From assembly GCF_001425865.1 (NCBI RefSeq), contig NZ_LMDS01000005.1:610684-674683 (forward strand): a DNA stretch of 64,000 nt, in the 5' to 3' direction. The notes below the pieces were generated by a model that had not been told where the DNA came from, did not search any database, and was given only the letters and a program-made list of their open reading frames with translations. The stretch is from Rhizobacter sp. Root404 (GTDB taxonomy: Bacteria > Pseudomonadota > Gammaproteobacteria > Burkholderiales > Burkholderiaceae_C). Below are positions 52,799-61,234 of the stretch, in pieces (position 1 is the stretch's first letter; every line of letters starts with the position of its first letter). The translations under genes were made by a program, and so were the position numbers.

Positions 52799-53683
52799 TC
52801 AGCGCTGGCGGATGGCCGCCAGCGCGTCGAGCAGTTGGCGCGTCGCCGGTTCGGGCTGACCGGCTCGCCAGGCCACCCCCAGAGGTCGCCACAGCCGCGG
52901 CGCGAGCGGGGCGATGAGCATGCGGTCATCGACGTCCGCTGCGCCCTCCTCGCGTGGCAGAAGCGCCGCGCCATAGCCGGCCGATACGAGGCTCTTGATC
53001 GCGTCGTTGAAGTTGAGTTCGATCCGCGCCTTCGGCTGCTCGCCGGCGGCGGCGAACCAGTCCATGGTCATGCGGTGCAGCCGGGTGCTGGCGTCGTTGA
53101 CGATCAGCGGCCGCGCGGCGAGCCAGCCCGGCGTGATCGTCCGTGGCGCGGCCCAACCCCGTGGGAGGAAGGCCAGCACCGGATCGCGGCGCCACGGCAC
53201 GATCTGCACGCCGACCACATCGGCCTGGGGCAGAGCGACCAGGCCGATGTCGAGCGTGCCCTCCTGAACCCCCGACAGCGCTTTGCGTGAGGTCAGCACC
53301 GCGACCTGCACGTCGATGCCGGCGTGCTGGCGCCCCATCGTTTCGAGCACCTTGGGCAGCAGCCAGGCCAGCGCGCCGGTCGACGCGCCCAGCCGCACGC
53401 GGCCGGCACGCCCGTCGACCTGTCGGGCGACATCGTCGACCGCCGCATCGGCGTCGGCCAGCAGGCGCCGGGCGCGTTCGATCAAGCCTTGTCCGATCCC
53501 GGTGGGCACCACACGCTGGCGTTGACGCAAGAGCAACGCGGCGTTCAGACGCGATTCGAGTTCGGCGACGTGCAGGCTCACCGTCGGCGCGGCGAGATGC
53601 AGCGTGCGGGCGGCGGCCGCGAACGATCCGAGGTCCGCGATCGTCACGAGAGTGCGCAGTTGATCGAGATTGAGGTGTCGCAC
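52799..53683 (-). CDS. LysR-family transcriptional regulator
   Basis: 294-aa LysR protein. Winged HTH at the N terminus (DQLRTLVTIADLGSFAAAARTLHLAAPTVSLH, key part SFAAAARTLHL) and an effector-binding domain from about 90 on (RVRLGASTGALAWLLP, ALLPREEGAADVDD). It is divergent from argC across 96 nt that contain an inverted repeat, so it may control argC-aminotransferase, itself, or the idonate-type dehydrogenase downstream. It is not recognisably ArgP. The effector is unknown. Confidence 0.92.
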   Translation of the reverse strand: MRHLNLDQLRTLVTIADLGSFAAAARTLHLAAPTVSLHVAELESRLNAALLLRQRQRVVPTGIGQGLIERARRLLADADAAVDDVARQVDGRAGRVRLGASTGALAWLLPKVLETMGRQHAGIDVQVAVLTSRKALSGVQEGTLDIGLVALPQADVVGVQIVPWRRDPVLAFLPRGWAAPRTITPGWLAARPLIVNDASTRLHRMTMDWFAAAGEQPKARIELNFNDAIKSLVSAGYGAALLPREEGAADVDDRMLIAPLAPRLWRPLGVAWRAGQPEPATRQLLDALAAIRQR

Positions 53684-53699
53684 GTGGATTCAGCCGTTA

Positions 53700-53723
53700 T
53701 GAATGTCAACGTCAGAACATTCA
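53700..53723. promoter_or_regulatory. Inverted repeat, candidate LysR operator
   Basis: TGAATGT (53700-53706) and ACATTCA (53717-53723) form a perfect 7-bp inverted repeat with a 10-nt spacer, close to the LysR-box arrangement. It lies 16 nt upstream of the LysR start and 56 nt upstream of the argC start, in the only shared control region. Confidence 0.55.
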
Positions 53724-53779
53724 ACTTTACCAATCTTCTGCGCGGCCGCAATCTTGCGGCATCGACCCAGGAGCCTCCC

Positions 53780-54751
53780 ATGACGCTACGCGTTTTCATC
53801 GACGGCAACCAAGGCACCACCGGCCTGCAGATCGTGGCCCGACTGGCCGGGCGCAACGACATCGAACTCGTCACCCTCCCGGACGAGAAGCGCAAGGATC
53901 CGCTGTCGCGTGCCGCGGCGCTCGACGATTGCGATGTCGCCGTGCTGTGCCTGCCCGACGAGGCCGCGCGTCAGGCCGTGGCCAGCATCCGCAATCCGCG
54001 CGTGCGGGTCATCGACGCCTCGTCGGCACACCGCGTCGACCCGGGCTGGACCTACGGCCTGCCGGAACTGTCGGCCATGCAGGCCGAGCAGATCGCGCAA
54101 GCGCGCCGCGTCAGCAATCCCGGCTGCTACCCCACCGGGGCGATCGCGCTGCTTCGGCCGCTGGTCGACGCCGGCGCGCTGCGCTGCGACGCGCCGCTGG
54201 CGATCCACGCGGTCTCGGGATACTCCGGGCGCGGGCGCGAGGGCATCGAGGCGCATGAGGGCCGGGCGGGCGAGCGGCCGCCGGCGTTCCAGACCTACGC
54301 GCTGGCGTTGCGGCACAAGCATGTGCCGGAGATCCGGCTCCACGCCGGCCTCGCGCGCCGACCGATCTTCGTGCCGTCCTATGGCAGCTTCCGTCAGGGC
54401 ATCGCGCTGACGATCGGGCTGCACGCGGACATGCTGCAGGGGGCGTCGACGCCGCAGGCACTGCGGGACCTGTTGGCCGAGCGCTATCGCGAACACCCCG
54501 AGGTACGCGTCCTGGATGCCGAGGCAACCGACTCGCTGACGACGCTCGACCCGCAGGCGCTCAACGGCACCGACGCGCTGCAGCTGGCCGTGTTCGGCGA
54601 CGACGCACAGGGCCAGCTCCTGCTGAGCGCGGTCTTCGACAACCTGGGCAAGGGCGCGGCGGGGGCTGCGGTGCAGAACCTCGGCTTGATGCTCGGCCTC
54701 GACGAGGTTCGCGCGTGCATCGAACCGAACATCCAGGGCTGTGCCGCATGA
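53780..54751 (+). CDS. argC: N-acetyl-gamma-glutamyl-phosphate reductase, type 2
   Basis: 323-aa NADPH-dependent reductase, third step of arginine biosynthesis. The short type 2 form (AGPR 2): IDGNQGTTGLQIVARL at the N terminus, catalytic Cys in SNPGCYPTGA, VSGYSGRGREGIE, and HKHVPEI. ATG 53780 has CCAGGAG upstream; the frame is open for 450 nt before it but without likeness. The 3' end overlaps the aminotransferase gene by 4 nt (ATGA), giving an argC-argD-like pair. Related Burkholderiales often also have a type 1 ArgC elsewhere, so this copy may be a second route or belong to another pathway. Confidence 0.93.
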   Translation: MTLRVFIDGNQGTTGLQIVARLAGRNDIELVTLPDEKRKDPLSRAAALDDCDVAVLCLPDEAARQAVASIRNPRVRVIDASSAHRVDPGWTYGLPELSAMQAEQIAQARRVSNPGCYPTGAIALLRPLVDAGALRCDAPLAIHAVSGYSGRGREGIEAHEGRAGERPPAFQTYALALRHKHVPEIRLHAGLARRPIFVPSYGSFRQGIALTIGLHADMLQGASTPQALRDLLAERYREHPEVRVLDAEATDSLTTLDPQALNGTDALQLAVFGDDAQGQLLLSAVFDNLGKGAAGAAVQNLGLMLGLDEVRACIEPNIQGCAA

Positions 54752-55962
54752 AGCGCGCGTTCGACCCATCGCACCTGATGGACATCACGCCGCGCCCCGA
54801 CCTGGTCTTCGTGCGCGGCGACGCCAGCTGGGTGTGGGACCAGAAAGGCCGTCGCTACCTCGATTTCGTCCAGGGCTGGGCCGTGAACACGCTCGGTCAT
54901 GCGCCCGCGTGCGTGCGGGACGCGCTGGCGCAGCAGTCCGCGTTGCTGGTCACGCCCAGCCCGGCCTTCCACAACGAGCCCGCCATCGCGCTGTCGGAGC
55001 TGCTGTGCCGGCACAGCGACTTCGACCAGGTCTTCTTCACCAACAGCGGGGCCGAAGCGAACGAGGGCGCGATCAAGCTGGCGCGCAAGTGGGGGCGCCT
55101 GCACCGCGGCGGCGCCTACGAAATCATCACGTTCGCCGACGCCTTCCATGGCCGCACGCTGGCGACCATGTCGGCGTCGGGCAAGCCGGGCTGGGACCGG
55201 ATGTTCTCGCCCCAGGTCGACGGTTTCCCGAAGGCCCGGCTCAACGATCTGCCATCGGTGCAGGCGCTGATCGGCCGGCAGACGGTCGCGATCATGCTGG
55301 AGCCGGTGCAGGGCGAGAGCGGGGTGCAGGAGGCGACGCCGGAGTTCCTGCACGGCCTGCGTGCGCTGTGTGACCGGCACGGGCTGCTGCTGATCTTCGA
55401 CGAAGTCCAGACCGGCGTCGGCCGCCTGGGCCGCCTGTTCGGCTACCAGCATTTCGGCGTGGTGCCGGACGTGATCACGCTGGCCAAGGGGCTCGGCGGC
55501 GGCGTCCCGATCGGCGCACTGCTGGCGCGGCGCGACGCCTGCGTGTTCGCTCATGGGGACCAGGGCGAAACCTTCAACGGCAACCCCCTGATGTGCGCGG
55601 TCGGTTTGGCGGTGCTGCACGAGGTGCTGGCGGATGGTTTCCTGGACCGGGTGCGGACGACCGGAGAGCACCTCGGCGTGCGGCTGCGGGAGTTGTCGGA
55701 TCGTTGCGGTGCTGGATCGGCGCGTGGCGTCGGGCTGCTGCGCGCGCTCGACCTCGGTCAACCGCTGGCGGCGGCCGTCGTGGCCCACGCTCGCGAACAC
55801 CTCGCGCTGGAGGGCACCGCCGATGGCGCCGGGCTGTTGCTCAATGCGCCGCGCCCGTCGGTGCTGCGCTTCATGCCGGCACTCACCGTCACCCCCGACG
55901 AAGTCGACCTGATGGTCGATGGCCTGACCGCAGCGGTCAGCGCGGCGGGTTCGGCCGTGTAA
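54748..55962 (+). CDS. argD: Class III aminotransferase, acetylornithine aminotransferase-like
   Basis: 404-aa PLP enzyme, probably N-acetylornithine transaminase (fourth step of arginine synthesis). PLP-phosphate loop TNSGAEANEGAIKLAR, FADAFHGRTLATMSASG, FDEVQTGVGRLG, and the Schiff-base lysine in VITLAKGLGGGVPIG. LNAPRPSVLRFMPAL near the C terminus is typical of ArgD. It is translationally coupled to argC (ATGA). Symbol assigned from motifs and the argC neighbour; a succinylornithine or putrescine role is the main alternative. It ends 3 nt before the convergent cold-shock gene, with no terminator visible. Confidence 0.9.
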   Translation: MKRAFDPSHLMDITPRPDLVFVRGDASWVWDQKGRRYLDFVQGWAVNTLGHAPACVRDALAQQSALLVTPSPAFHNEPAIALSELLCRHSDFDQVFFTNSGAEANEGAIKLARKWGRLHRGGAYEIITFADAFHGRTLATMSASGKPGWDRMFSPQVDGFPKARLNDLPSVQALIGRQTVAIMLEPVQGESGVQEATPEFLHGLRALCDRHGLLLIFDEVQTGVGRLGRLFGYQHFGVVPDVITLAKGLGGGVPIGALLARRDACVFAHGDQGETFNGNPLMCAVGLAVLHEVLADGFLDRVRTTGEHLGVRLRELSDRCGAGSARGVGLLRALDLGQPLAAAVVAHAREHLALEGTADGAGLLLNAPRPSVLRFMPALTVTPDEVDLMVDGLTAAVSAAGSAV

Positions 55963-55965
55963 GGA

Positions 55966-56229
55966 TCAGGCGGCGTCCGGCAACGGGGACGGGGCGGCCG
56001 GCGCGGCCTGGGCGTCATCGGCGGAGTCGATCGGCGAGATGTTCTGGGCCAGCTGCCCCTTCGGGCCCTGCACGATCTCGAACCGGACGCGGCCGCCCTG
56101 TTTCAGGGTTCGGAACCCCTCCATCTGGATCGCGGAGAAGTGGGCGAAGATGTCTTCCCCCCCAGCCTCGGGTTCGATGAAACCGAACCCTTTGGCGTCG
56201 TTGAACCACTTGACGGTGCCTGTGGCCAT
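55966..56229 (-). CDS. Cold-shock-domain protein with acidic Ala/Pro tail
   Basis: 87-aa CspA-family RNA chaperone. RNP motifs KGFGFIEPEAGG (RNP1) and DIFAHFSAIQ (RNP2) are intact in the 67-residue core; an additional C-terminal 20 residues (DSADDAQAAPAAPSPLPDAA) extend beyond the usual 67-70 aa. ATG 56229 (MATGTVKWFND) has GGGAGGGG upstream on the minus strand; the longer frame is not conserved. A palindrome and a TTGACA -35 lie upstream. It is divergent from clpS. Confidence 0.95.
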   Translation of the reverse strand: MATGTVKWFNDAKGFGFIEPEAGGEDIFAHFSAIQMEGFRTLKQGGRVRFEIVQGPKGQLAQNISPIDSADDAQAAPAAPSPLPDAA

Positions 56230-56256
56230 GTCGTCCCCTCCCGCGCGGCAGCGTTC

Positions 56257-56301
56257 GTGACGCGCGTCACAATTTTCCGGCCGTGCCAAATCGCCTGTCA
56301 A
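56257..56301 (-). promoter_or_regulatory. csp promoter with perfect 14-bp palindrome
   Basis: On the minus strand TTGACA (56301-56296, exact -35 consensus) and GAAAAT (56277-56272) form a promoter with an 18-nt spacer. GTGACGCGCGTCAC at 56257-56270 is a perfect palindrome covering the expected start site, 28 nt before the csp ATG. It may be an operator or a cold-sensitive leader hairpin. Confidence 0.6.
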
Positions 56302-56406
56302 GAATGGAAACACTCCCGGGCGCCTCATCCGTGACGCTGTTCGGCCCTTGCAGAAGGCCGTGTCAGTGCAATATGGAAAGGCTGAAGCGCTCCAGCGTCA
56401 ACTCGA

Positions 56407-56412
56407 TAGAAT
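56407..56412 (+). promoter_or_regulatory. clpS -10 element (near-leaderless start)
   Basis: TAGAAT ends 6 nt before the clpS ATG (56419), so transcription would begin at about the start codon. No Shine-Dalgarno sequence precedes the ATG. The -35 position (near GAAGCG, 56384) is weak. Confidence 0.5.
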
Positions 56413-56418
56413 GAATCC

Positions 56419-56775
56419 ATGCCCGACGAACCGACCCCACCCGCTGCGCCTCCGGTGGCGCCACCCAAGCCCGACGACGGGCAAGGGGCGGTCGTCGTCG
56501 AGCGCAAGGTTGCAAAGACGGAACCACCCCGCATGTACCAGGTGGTCCTGCTCAATGACGACTACACGCCGATGGAGTTCGTCGTGATGGTGCTGCAGGA
56601 GTATTTCAAACGCGACCTCGAAACCGCGACCCAGATCATGTTGAAGATTCATCATGACGGGCGTGGCGTGTGCGGCGTCTATACCAAGGACGTCGCCGCG
56701 ACCAAGGTTGAATTGGTGCTGGCTGCCGCACGCCGCGGTGGTCACCCGTTGCAATGCATTATGGAGGCCGCATGA
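56419..56775 (+). CDS. clpS: ClpS adaptor protein
   Basis: 118-aa adaptor delivering N-degron substrates to ClpAP. The N-terminal Pro-rich flexible tail (about 1-35) engages ClpA; the core has LNDDYTPMEFVVMVLQ (the NDD/TPM residues line the N-degron pocket) and a helix with HHDGRGVCGVYT. ATG 56419 lacks a ribosome-binding site and follows a -10-like TAGAAT by 6 nt, compatible with a leaderless message. The stop overlaps the clpA start (ATGA). Confidence 0.96.
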   Translation: MPDEPTPPAAPPVAPPKPDDGQGAVVVERKVAKTEPPRMYQVVLLNDDYTPMEFVVMVLQEYFKRDLETATQIMLKIHHDGRGVCGVYTKDVAATKVELVLAAARRGGHPLQCIMEAA

Positions 56776-59081
56776 TTGCCCAAGAACTTGAAGTCAGCCT
56801 GCACATGGCGTTCGTCGAGGCGCGCCAGCAGCGCCACGAGTTCATCACGGTCGAACACCTGCTCATGGCACTGCTCGACAACCCGTCCGCCGCGGAGGTT
56901 CTGCGTGCGTGCTCGGCCAACGCCGACGACCTGCGCAAGAGCCTGACCGGCTTCATCAAGGAGAACACGCCCACCGTCGGCGGCACCGACGAGGTCGACA
57001 CGCAGCCGACGCTGGGGTTCCAGCGCGTGATCCAGCGCGCGATCATGCATGTGCAGTCGACCGGCTCGGGCAAGAAGGAAGTCACCGGCGCGAACGTGCT
57101 GGTCGCGATCTTCGGCGAGAAGGACTCGCACGCCGTCTACTACCTGCACCAGCAGGGCGTGACACGTCTGGACGTCGTCAACTTCATCGCGCACGGCATC
57201 CGCAAGAGCGATCCGCCGGAGCCGGCCAAGCCGAACGAGGGCGGCGGCACCGGCGCCAACGAGACCGAGAAGGAAGAGGGCGAAGGCAAGGGTTCACCGC
57301 TCGACCAGTTCACGCAGAACCTGAACCAGATGGCCCGCGACGGCAAGATCGATCCCCTGATCGGCCGCGAGCATGAGGTCGAGCGCGTGATCCAGATCCT
57401 GTGCCGGCGGCGCAAGAACAACCCGCTGCTGGTCGGCGAGGCCGGCGTGGGCAAGACCGCAATCGCCGAAGGCCTGGCCTGGCGCATCACCCAGAAGGAC
57501 GTGCCCGAGGTGCTGGCCGAGTCGAACGTGTATTCGCTCGACATGGGCGCGCTGCTGGCCGGCACCAAGTACCGCGGCGACTTCGAGCAGCGCCTGAAGG
57601 GCGTGCTCAAGCAGCTGAAGGACCAGCCGAATGCGATCCTGTTCATCGACGAGATCCACACGCTGATCGGCGCCGGCGCGGCCTCGGGCGGCACGCTGGA
57701 CGCGAGCAACCTCCTCAAGCCCGCGCTGAGCTCGGGCGCGATGAAGTGCATCGGCGCGACCACCTTCACCGAGTACCGCGGCATCTTCGAAAAGGACGCG
57801 GCGTTGTCGCGGCGCTTCCAGAAGGTCGACGTGGTCGAGCCGTCGGTCGAGCAGACGGTCGAGATCCTGAAGGGGCTGAAGTCGCGCTTCGAGGAACACC
57901 ACAGCGTCAAGTACGCGGTCGGCGCGTTGCAGGCCGCGGCCGAGCTGTCGGCCAAGTTCATCAACGACCGCCACCTGCCCGACAAGGCGATCGACGTGAT
58001 CGACGAAGCCGGTGCGGCGCAGCGCATCCTGCCCAAGAGCAAGCAGAAGAAGACCATCACCCGGGCCGAGGTCGAGGACATCGTCGCGAAGATCGCGCGC
58101 ATTCCGCCTGCGGCCGTGTCGAACGACGACCGCTCGAAGCTCAAGACGCTCGATCGCGACCTGAACAGCGTCGTGTTCGGCCAGGAGCCTGCCGTCGAGG
58201 CGATCTCCGCCGCGATCAAGATGGCGCGTTCGGGTCTGGGCCGCCCGGACAAGCCGATCGGCTCGTTCCTGTTCAGCGGCCCGACCGGCGTCGGCAAGAC
58301 CGAAGTCGCGAAGCAGCTCGCCTACATCCTGGGCGTCGAACTGATCCGCTTCGACATGAGCGAGTACATGGAGCGCCACGCGGTGAGCCGGCTGATCGGC
58401 GCGCCCCCGGGCTACGTCGGCTTCGACCAGGGCGGGCTGCTGACCGAAGCGATCTCGAAGAAGCCGCACGCCGTGTTGCTGCTCGACGAGATCGAGAAGG
58501 CGCACCCGGATGTCTTCAACGTGCTGCTGCAGGTCATGGACCACGGCACGTTGACCGACAACAACGGGCGCAAGGCCGACTTCCGCAGCGTCATCATCAT
58601 CATGACGACCAACGCGGGTGCCGAGACGATGAACAAGGCGGTGATCGGCTTCACCAACTCGCGCGAGCAGGGCGACGAGATGGCCGACATCAAGAAGCTG
58701 TTCACGCCCGAGTTCCGCAACCGTCTCGACGCGATCGTCAGTTTCAAGGCGCTCGACGAGGAGATCATCCTGCGCGTGGTGGACAAGTTCCTGCTGCAGC
58801 TCGAGAGCCAGCTCGGCGAGAAGAAGGTCGAGGTCACCTTCACCGACGCATTGCGCAAGCAGCTGGCCAAAAAGGGCTTCGATCCGCTGATGGGCGCGCG
58901 GCCGATGCAGCGCCTGATCCAGGACACGATCCGCCGCGCGCTGGCCGACGAACTGCTGTTCGGCCGCCTGGTCGATGGCGGTCGCCTGACGGTCGACGTG
59001 GACGCCGACGGCAAGCCGGTCCTCGACATCCAGCCGGTCAAGAAGATCGACAAGCCGAAGGCCGAGCCGGCGACGGCTTGA
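56772..59081 (+). CDS. clpA: ATP-dependent Clp protease ATP-binding subunit ClpA
   Basis: 769-aa AAA+ unfoldase partner of ClpP. N-domain (about 1-145, double Clp repeat), a Gly/Glu-rich linker, AAA1 with GEAGVGKTAI (near 222) and Walker B ILFIDEIHT, AAA2 with GPTGVGKTEV (near 500) and LLLDEIEKAH, and the ClpP-binding IGF loop in KAVIGFTNSR. Full length. ATG 56772 overlaps the clpS stop and has GGAGG 6 nt upstream, so it is translationally coupled to clpS. A terminator follows. Confidence 0.97.
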   Translation: MIAQELEVSLHMAFVEARQQRHEFITVEHLLMALLDNPSAAEVLRACSANADDLRKSLTGFIKENTPTVGGTDEVDTQPTLGFQRVIQRAIMHVQSTGSGKKEVTGANVLVAIFGEKDSHAVYYLHQQGVTRLDVVNFIAHGIRKSDPPEPAKPNEGGGTGANETEKEEGEGKGSPLDQFTQNLNQMARDGKIDPLIGREHEVERVIQILCRRRKNNPLLVGEAGVGKTAIAEGLAWRITQKDVPEVLAESNVYSLDMGALLAGTKYRGDFEQRLKGVLKQLKDQPNAILFIDEIHTLIGAGAASGGTLDASNLLKPALSSGAMKCIGATTFTEYRGIFEKDAALSRRFQKVDVVEPSVEQTVEILKGLKSRFEEHHSVKYAVGALQAAAELSAKFINDRHLPDKAIDVIDEAGAAQRILPKSKQKKTITRAEVEDIVAKIARIPPAAVSNDDRSKLKTLDRDLNSVVFGQEPAVEAISAAIKMARSGLGRPDKPIGSFLFSGPTGVGKTEVAKQLAYILGVELIRFDMSEYMERHAVSRLIGAPPGYVGFDQGGLLTEAISKKPHAVLLLDEIEKAHPDVFNVLLQVMDHGTLTDNNGRKADFRSVIIIMTTNAGAETMNKAVIGFTNSREQGDEMADIKKLFTPEFRNRLDAIVSFKALDEEIILRVVDKFLLQLESQLGEKKVEVTFTDALRKQLAKKGFDPLMGARPMQRLIQDTIRRALADELLFGRLVDGGRLTVDVDADGKPVLDIQPVKKIDKPKAEPATA

Positions 59082-59102
59082 CGCGGCGCGGCGTTCGACA
59101 CC

Positions 59103-59124
59103 AGGGGCCCTCGGGCCCCTTTTT
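59103..59124 (+). terminator. Intrinsic terminator of clpSA
   Basis: AGGGGCCC (59103-59110) pairs with GGGCCCCT (59113-59120), followed by TTTT. The innermost pairs cannot close over 2 nt, so the working stem is about 6-7 bp. The mtfA gene ends convergently at 59137. Confidence 0.85.
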
Positions 59125-59136
59125 CATGGCCAGGCG

Positions 59137-59907
59137 TCAGGCGTGGGCCGCCGGGTCCTGGCCGAAGAAGCCGCGCAGCAGCTCGTAGAAGCGCGGGTGC
59201 TCGGCGCGCAAGTCATGCGGCGCGACGAAAAATGCCTCGGAGGCGACCGCGAAGAATTCCTCCGGCGCCTCGGCGGCGTAGGGGTCGAGCAGCGTGTCTT
59301 CTCTCGCGTCGACCCGCTGGCAGAACCCGTCGTACTCCAAATCCAGCAGCGCGATCCAGGCATCCTGGCTCGCGCGGTCGGGCAGCGGCGGGACGCCGTC
59401 GGCGGCCCCGTCGCGCATGTCCAGCACGTGGACGAACTCATGCACCACGACGTTGTAGCCGTCGTCAGCGGATTCGCCAGCCTCGTCGACATCGCGCCAG
59501 GCCAGCATGACCGGGCCGCCATGCATGGCTTCCCCGGTCAGCTCTTCCTCGTACTGGTGAACGACGCCGGCGTCGTCGACGTGCTCGCGCTGCGCGACCA
59601 CCGCATCGGCGTGCACGACGATGCCCTTGAAGCCGTCGAACCAGTGCAAGCCGAGACGCAGCACCGGAAGACACGCTTGCGCCGCGATCGCGACCGCCAT
59701 CTCGTCGTCGACTTCGAGGCCATGCGCGCCGGTGAACTCCTTGTCCGCGAGGAACAGCGTGGTCATCTCGCGCAGCGTCGCGAGGTCGTTCGCGTCGCGC
59801 CAGGTCAGAAAATGGAAGCGCGCGAGCGTCAGCGCCCACAGCGCGTCGGGAATCGCGCGCCGCTCGAGCGTGCGCGCCCTGCGCCAGCGCGTCAGCCAGT
59901 CGCGCAT
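59137..59907 (-). CDS. mtfA: MtfA-type zinc peptidase
   Basis: 256-aa soluble metallopeptidase of the MtfA (YeeI) family. In E. coli MtfA binds the glucose regulator Mlc and has aminopeptidase activity. HEFVHVLDM gives the HExxH zinc site, with the third ligand Glu in EEFFAVASEAFF. The N-terminal FHFLTWRDANDLATLRE matches the family. Mlc itself is not in the window, and this lineage may use another partner. The gene is 7 nt behind lpxH on the same strand. Confidence 0.93.
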   Translation of the reverse strand: MRDWLTRWRRARTLERRAIPDALWALTLARFHFLTWRDANDLATLREMTTLFLADKEFTGAHGLEVDDEMAVAIAAQACLPVLRLGLHWFDGFKGIVVHADAVVAQREHVDDAGVVHQYEEELTGEAMHGGPVMLAWRDVDEAGESADDGYNVVVHEFVHVLDMRDGAADGVPPLPDRASQDAWIALLDLEYDGFCQRVDAREDTLLDPYAAEAPEEFFAVASEAFFVAPHDLRAEHPRFYELLRGFFGQDPAAHA

Positions 59908-59914
59908 GCGGACC

Positions 59915-60715
59915 TCAACGCGTGCCGACGACGACGGCGGCGACGGCGGGTGGCATCCGCGTCCAGCGATTGCCCGCTTCCCAGCGCAGCACTTCCGCGC
60001 GAGGTGCGCCGGCGTGGTCGAGATCCCAGTCGCTCAGCACGTGGCGCACGGTGCCCGGTCCCCATGTCTCGGTCGCTGGGCGGTGGGTGTGCCCGTGGAC
60101 CAGCGTGGTGGCCCCGCTCTCGGTCATGGCATGCAACGCGGTGGGCGGATCGACGTCGAACCATTCGCCTTCATGTTCCATCGCCTGGCGCTCACTCTCC
60201 GAACGGAGCCCGCGCGCCATCAGGCGCCGCTCCGCCAGCGGGCGTGCCAGCACCTGAGCCTGCCAGCCCGGATCGCGCACCTGGCGGCGGAACTGCTGGT
60301 AAGGCAGGTCGCCGATGCACCAGGCATCGCCATGGGTCAACAGCGTGCGTTCGCCGAACGCGGCGAGCACCGTCGGATCGGCCAGCGGCACGACGCCGCA
60401 CGCGGCGAGCATCTCGTCGCCCAGCAGGAAGTCGCGGTTGCCGACCATGAAGTGAACCGGCCGGCGTGACGCCGCCGCGGTGAGCACGGCCGCGCCACGG
60501 GCCTCGAAGCCTTCGTGGCGCGCGTCGTCGCCGATCCAGGCCTCGAACAGGTCGCCGAGGATGAACACCGTATCGGCCGCGGTGTTCAGCAAGTAGGCCT
60601 GCCACGCGTCGAAGGTGCGAGGCGTCTCCGCGGCGAGGTGCAGATCGCTGATGAAATCGATCCGCTGCCAGGCTGCCGGTGCGGCGATCTCGCGCGCCAC
60701 GAGCGCGTCGGTCAC
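59915..60715 (-). CDS. lpxH: UDP-2,3-diacylglucosamine diphosphatase
   Basis: 266-aa calcineurin-like phosphoesterase producing lipid X in lipid A synthesis. Metal motifs in order: FISDLHLA (D-x-H), ILGDLFEAWIGDD, GNRDFLLG, THGDAWC and VHGHTHRPA. A peripheral membrane enzyme using manganese in the family. Start ATG 60715; an N-terminal 17-residue extension precedes the conserved DFISDLHL. It lies 13 nt behind ppiB, part of a minus-strand unit TPR-ppiA-ppiB-lpxH-mtfA. Confidence 0.95.
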   Translation of the reverse strand: MTDALVAREIAAPAAWQRIDFISDLHLAAETPRTFDAWQAYLLNTAADTVFILGDLFEAWIGDDARHEGFEARGAAVLTAAASRRPVHFMVGNRDFLLGDEMLAACGVVPLADPTVLAAFGERTLLTHGDAWCIGDLPYQQFRRQVRDPGWQAQVLARPLAERRLMARGLRSESERQAMEHEGEWFDVDPPTALHAMTESGATTLVHGHTHRPATETWGPGTVRHVLSDWDLDHAGAPRAEVLRWEAGNRWTRMPPAVAAVVVGTR

Positions 60716-60728
60716 GGCGCGGGCGGGT

Positions 60729-61232
60729 TCAGGCGACGCGCGACGCCTTGACGATCACGACGTCCTCGAGCGGGACGTCCCCGTGGCCGCCCTTGCTGCC
60801 GGTGCGGACCTTCTCGATCGCGTCGACGACCTCGCTGCCCGACACGACCTTCGCGAACACCGCGTAGCCCCAGCCCGAGGCGGTCTCGGCCGTGAAGTTC
60901 AGGAAGTTGTTGTCGGTCGCGTTGATGAAGAACTGCGAGCTCGCCGAATGCGGCGCCGAGGTGCGGGCCATCGCCAGCGTGTAGCGGTCGTTCTTCAGGC
61001 CGTTGCTGGCCTCGTTCTGGATCGTCGCGCGGGTGGACTTCTGGCGCATGCCGGGTTCGAAGCCGCCGCCCTGGATCATGAACCCGGGGATCACGCGGTG
61101 GAAGATCGTGCCGTCGTAGTGGCCGGCGTCCACGTACTCGAGGAAGTTCTTCGACGAGATCGGTGCCTTGGCCTCGTCGAGTTCGACGCGGATCGTGCCC
61201 TTGCTGGTTTCGAGGTCGACTTGGGTGCTCAT
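60729..61232 (-). CDS. ppiB: Cytoplasmic peptidyl-prolyl cis-trans isomerase (cyclophilin B)
   Basis: 167-aa cyclophilin without a signal peptide. Active-site stretch FHRVIPGFMIQGGGF, ATIQNEASNGLKNDRYTLAMART and SSQFFINATDNNFL are typical of PpiB. ATG 61232 is chosen because GGAG lies 8 nt upstream; ATG 61238 would be too close to it. It starts 2 nt after ppiA ends and is about half identical to it by eye, so the pair looks like an ancient duplication serving cytoplasm and periplasm. Confidence 0.95.
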   Translation of the reverse strand: MSTQVDLETSKGTIRVELDEAKAPISSKNFLEYVDAGHYDGTIFHRVIPGFMIQGGGFEPGMRQKSTRATIQNEASNGLKNDRYTLAMARTSAPHSASSQFFINATDNNFLNFTAETASGWGYAVFAKVVSGSEVVDAIEKVRTGSKGGHGDVPLEDVVIVKASRVA

Positions 61233-61234
61233 GG

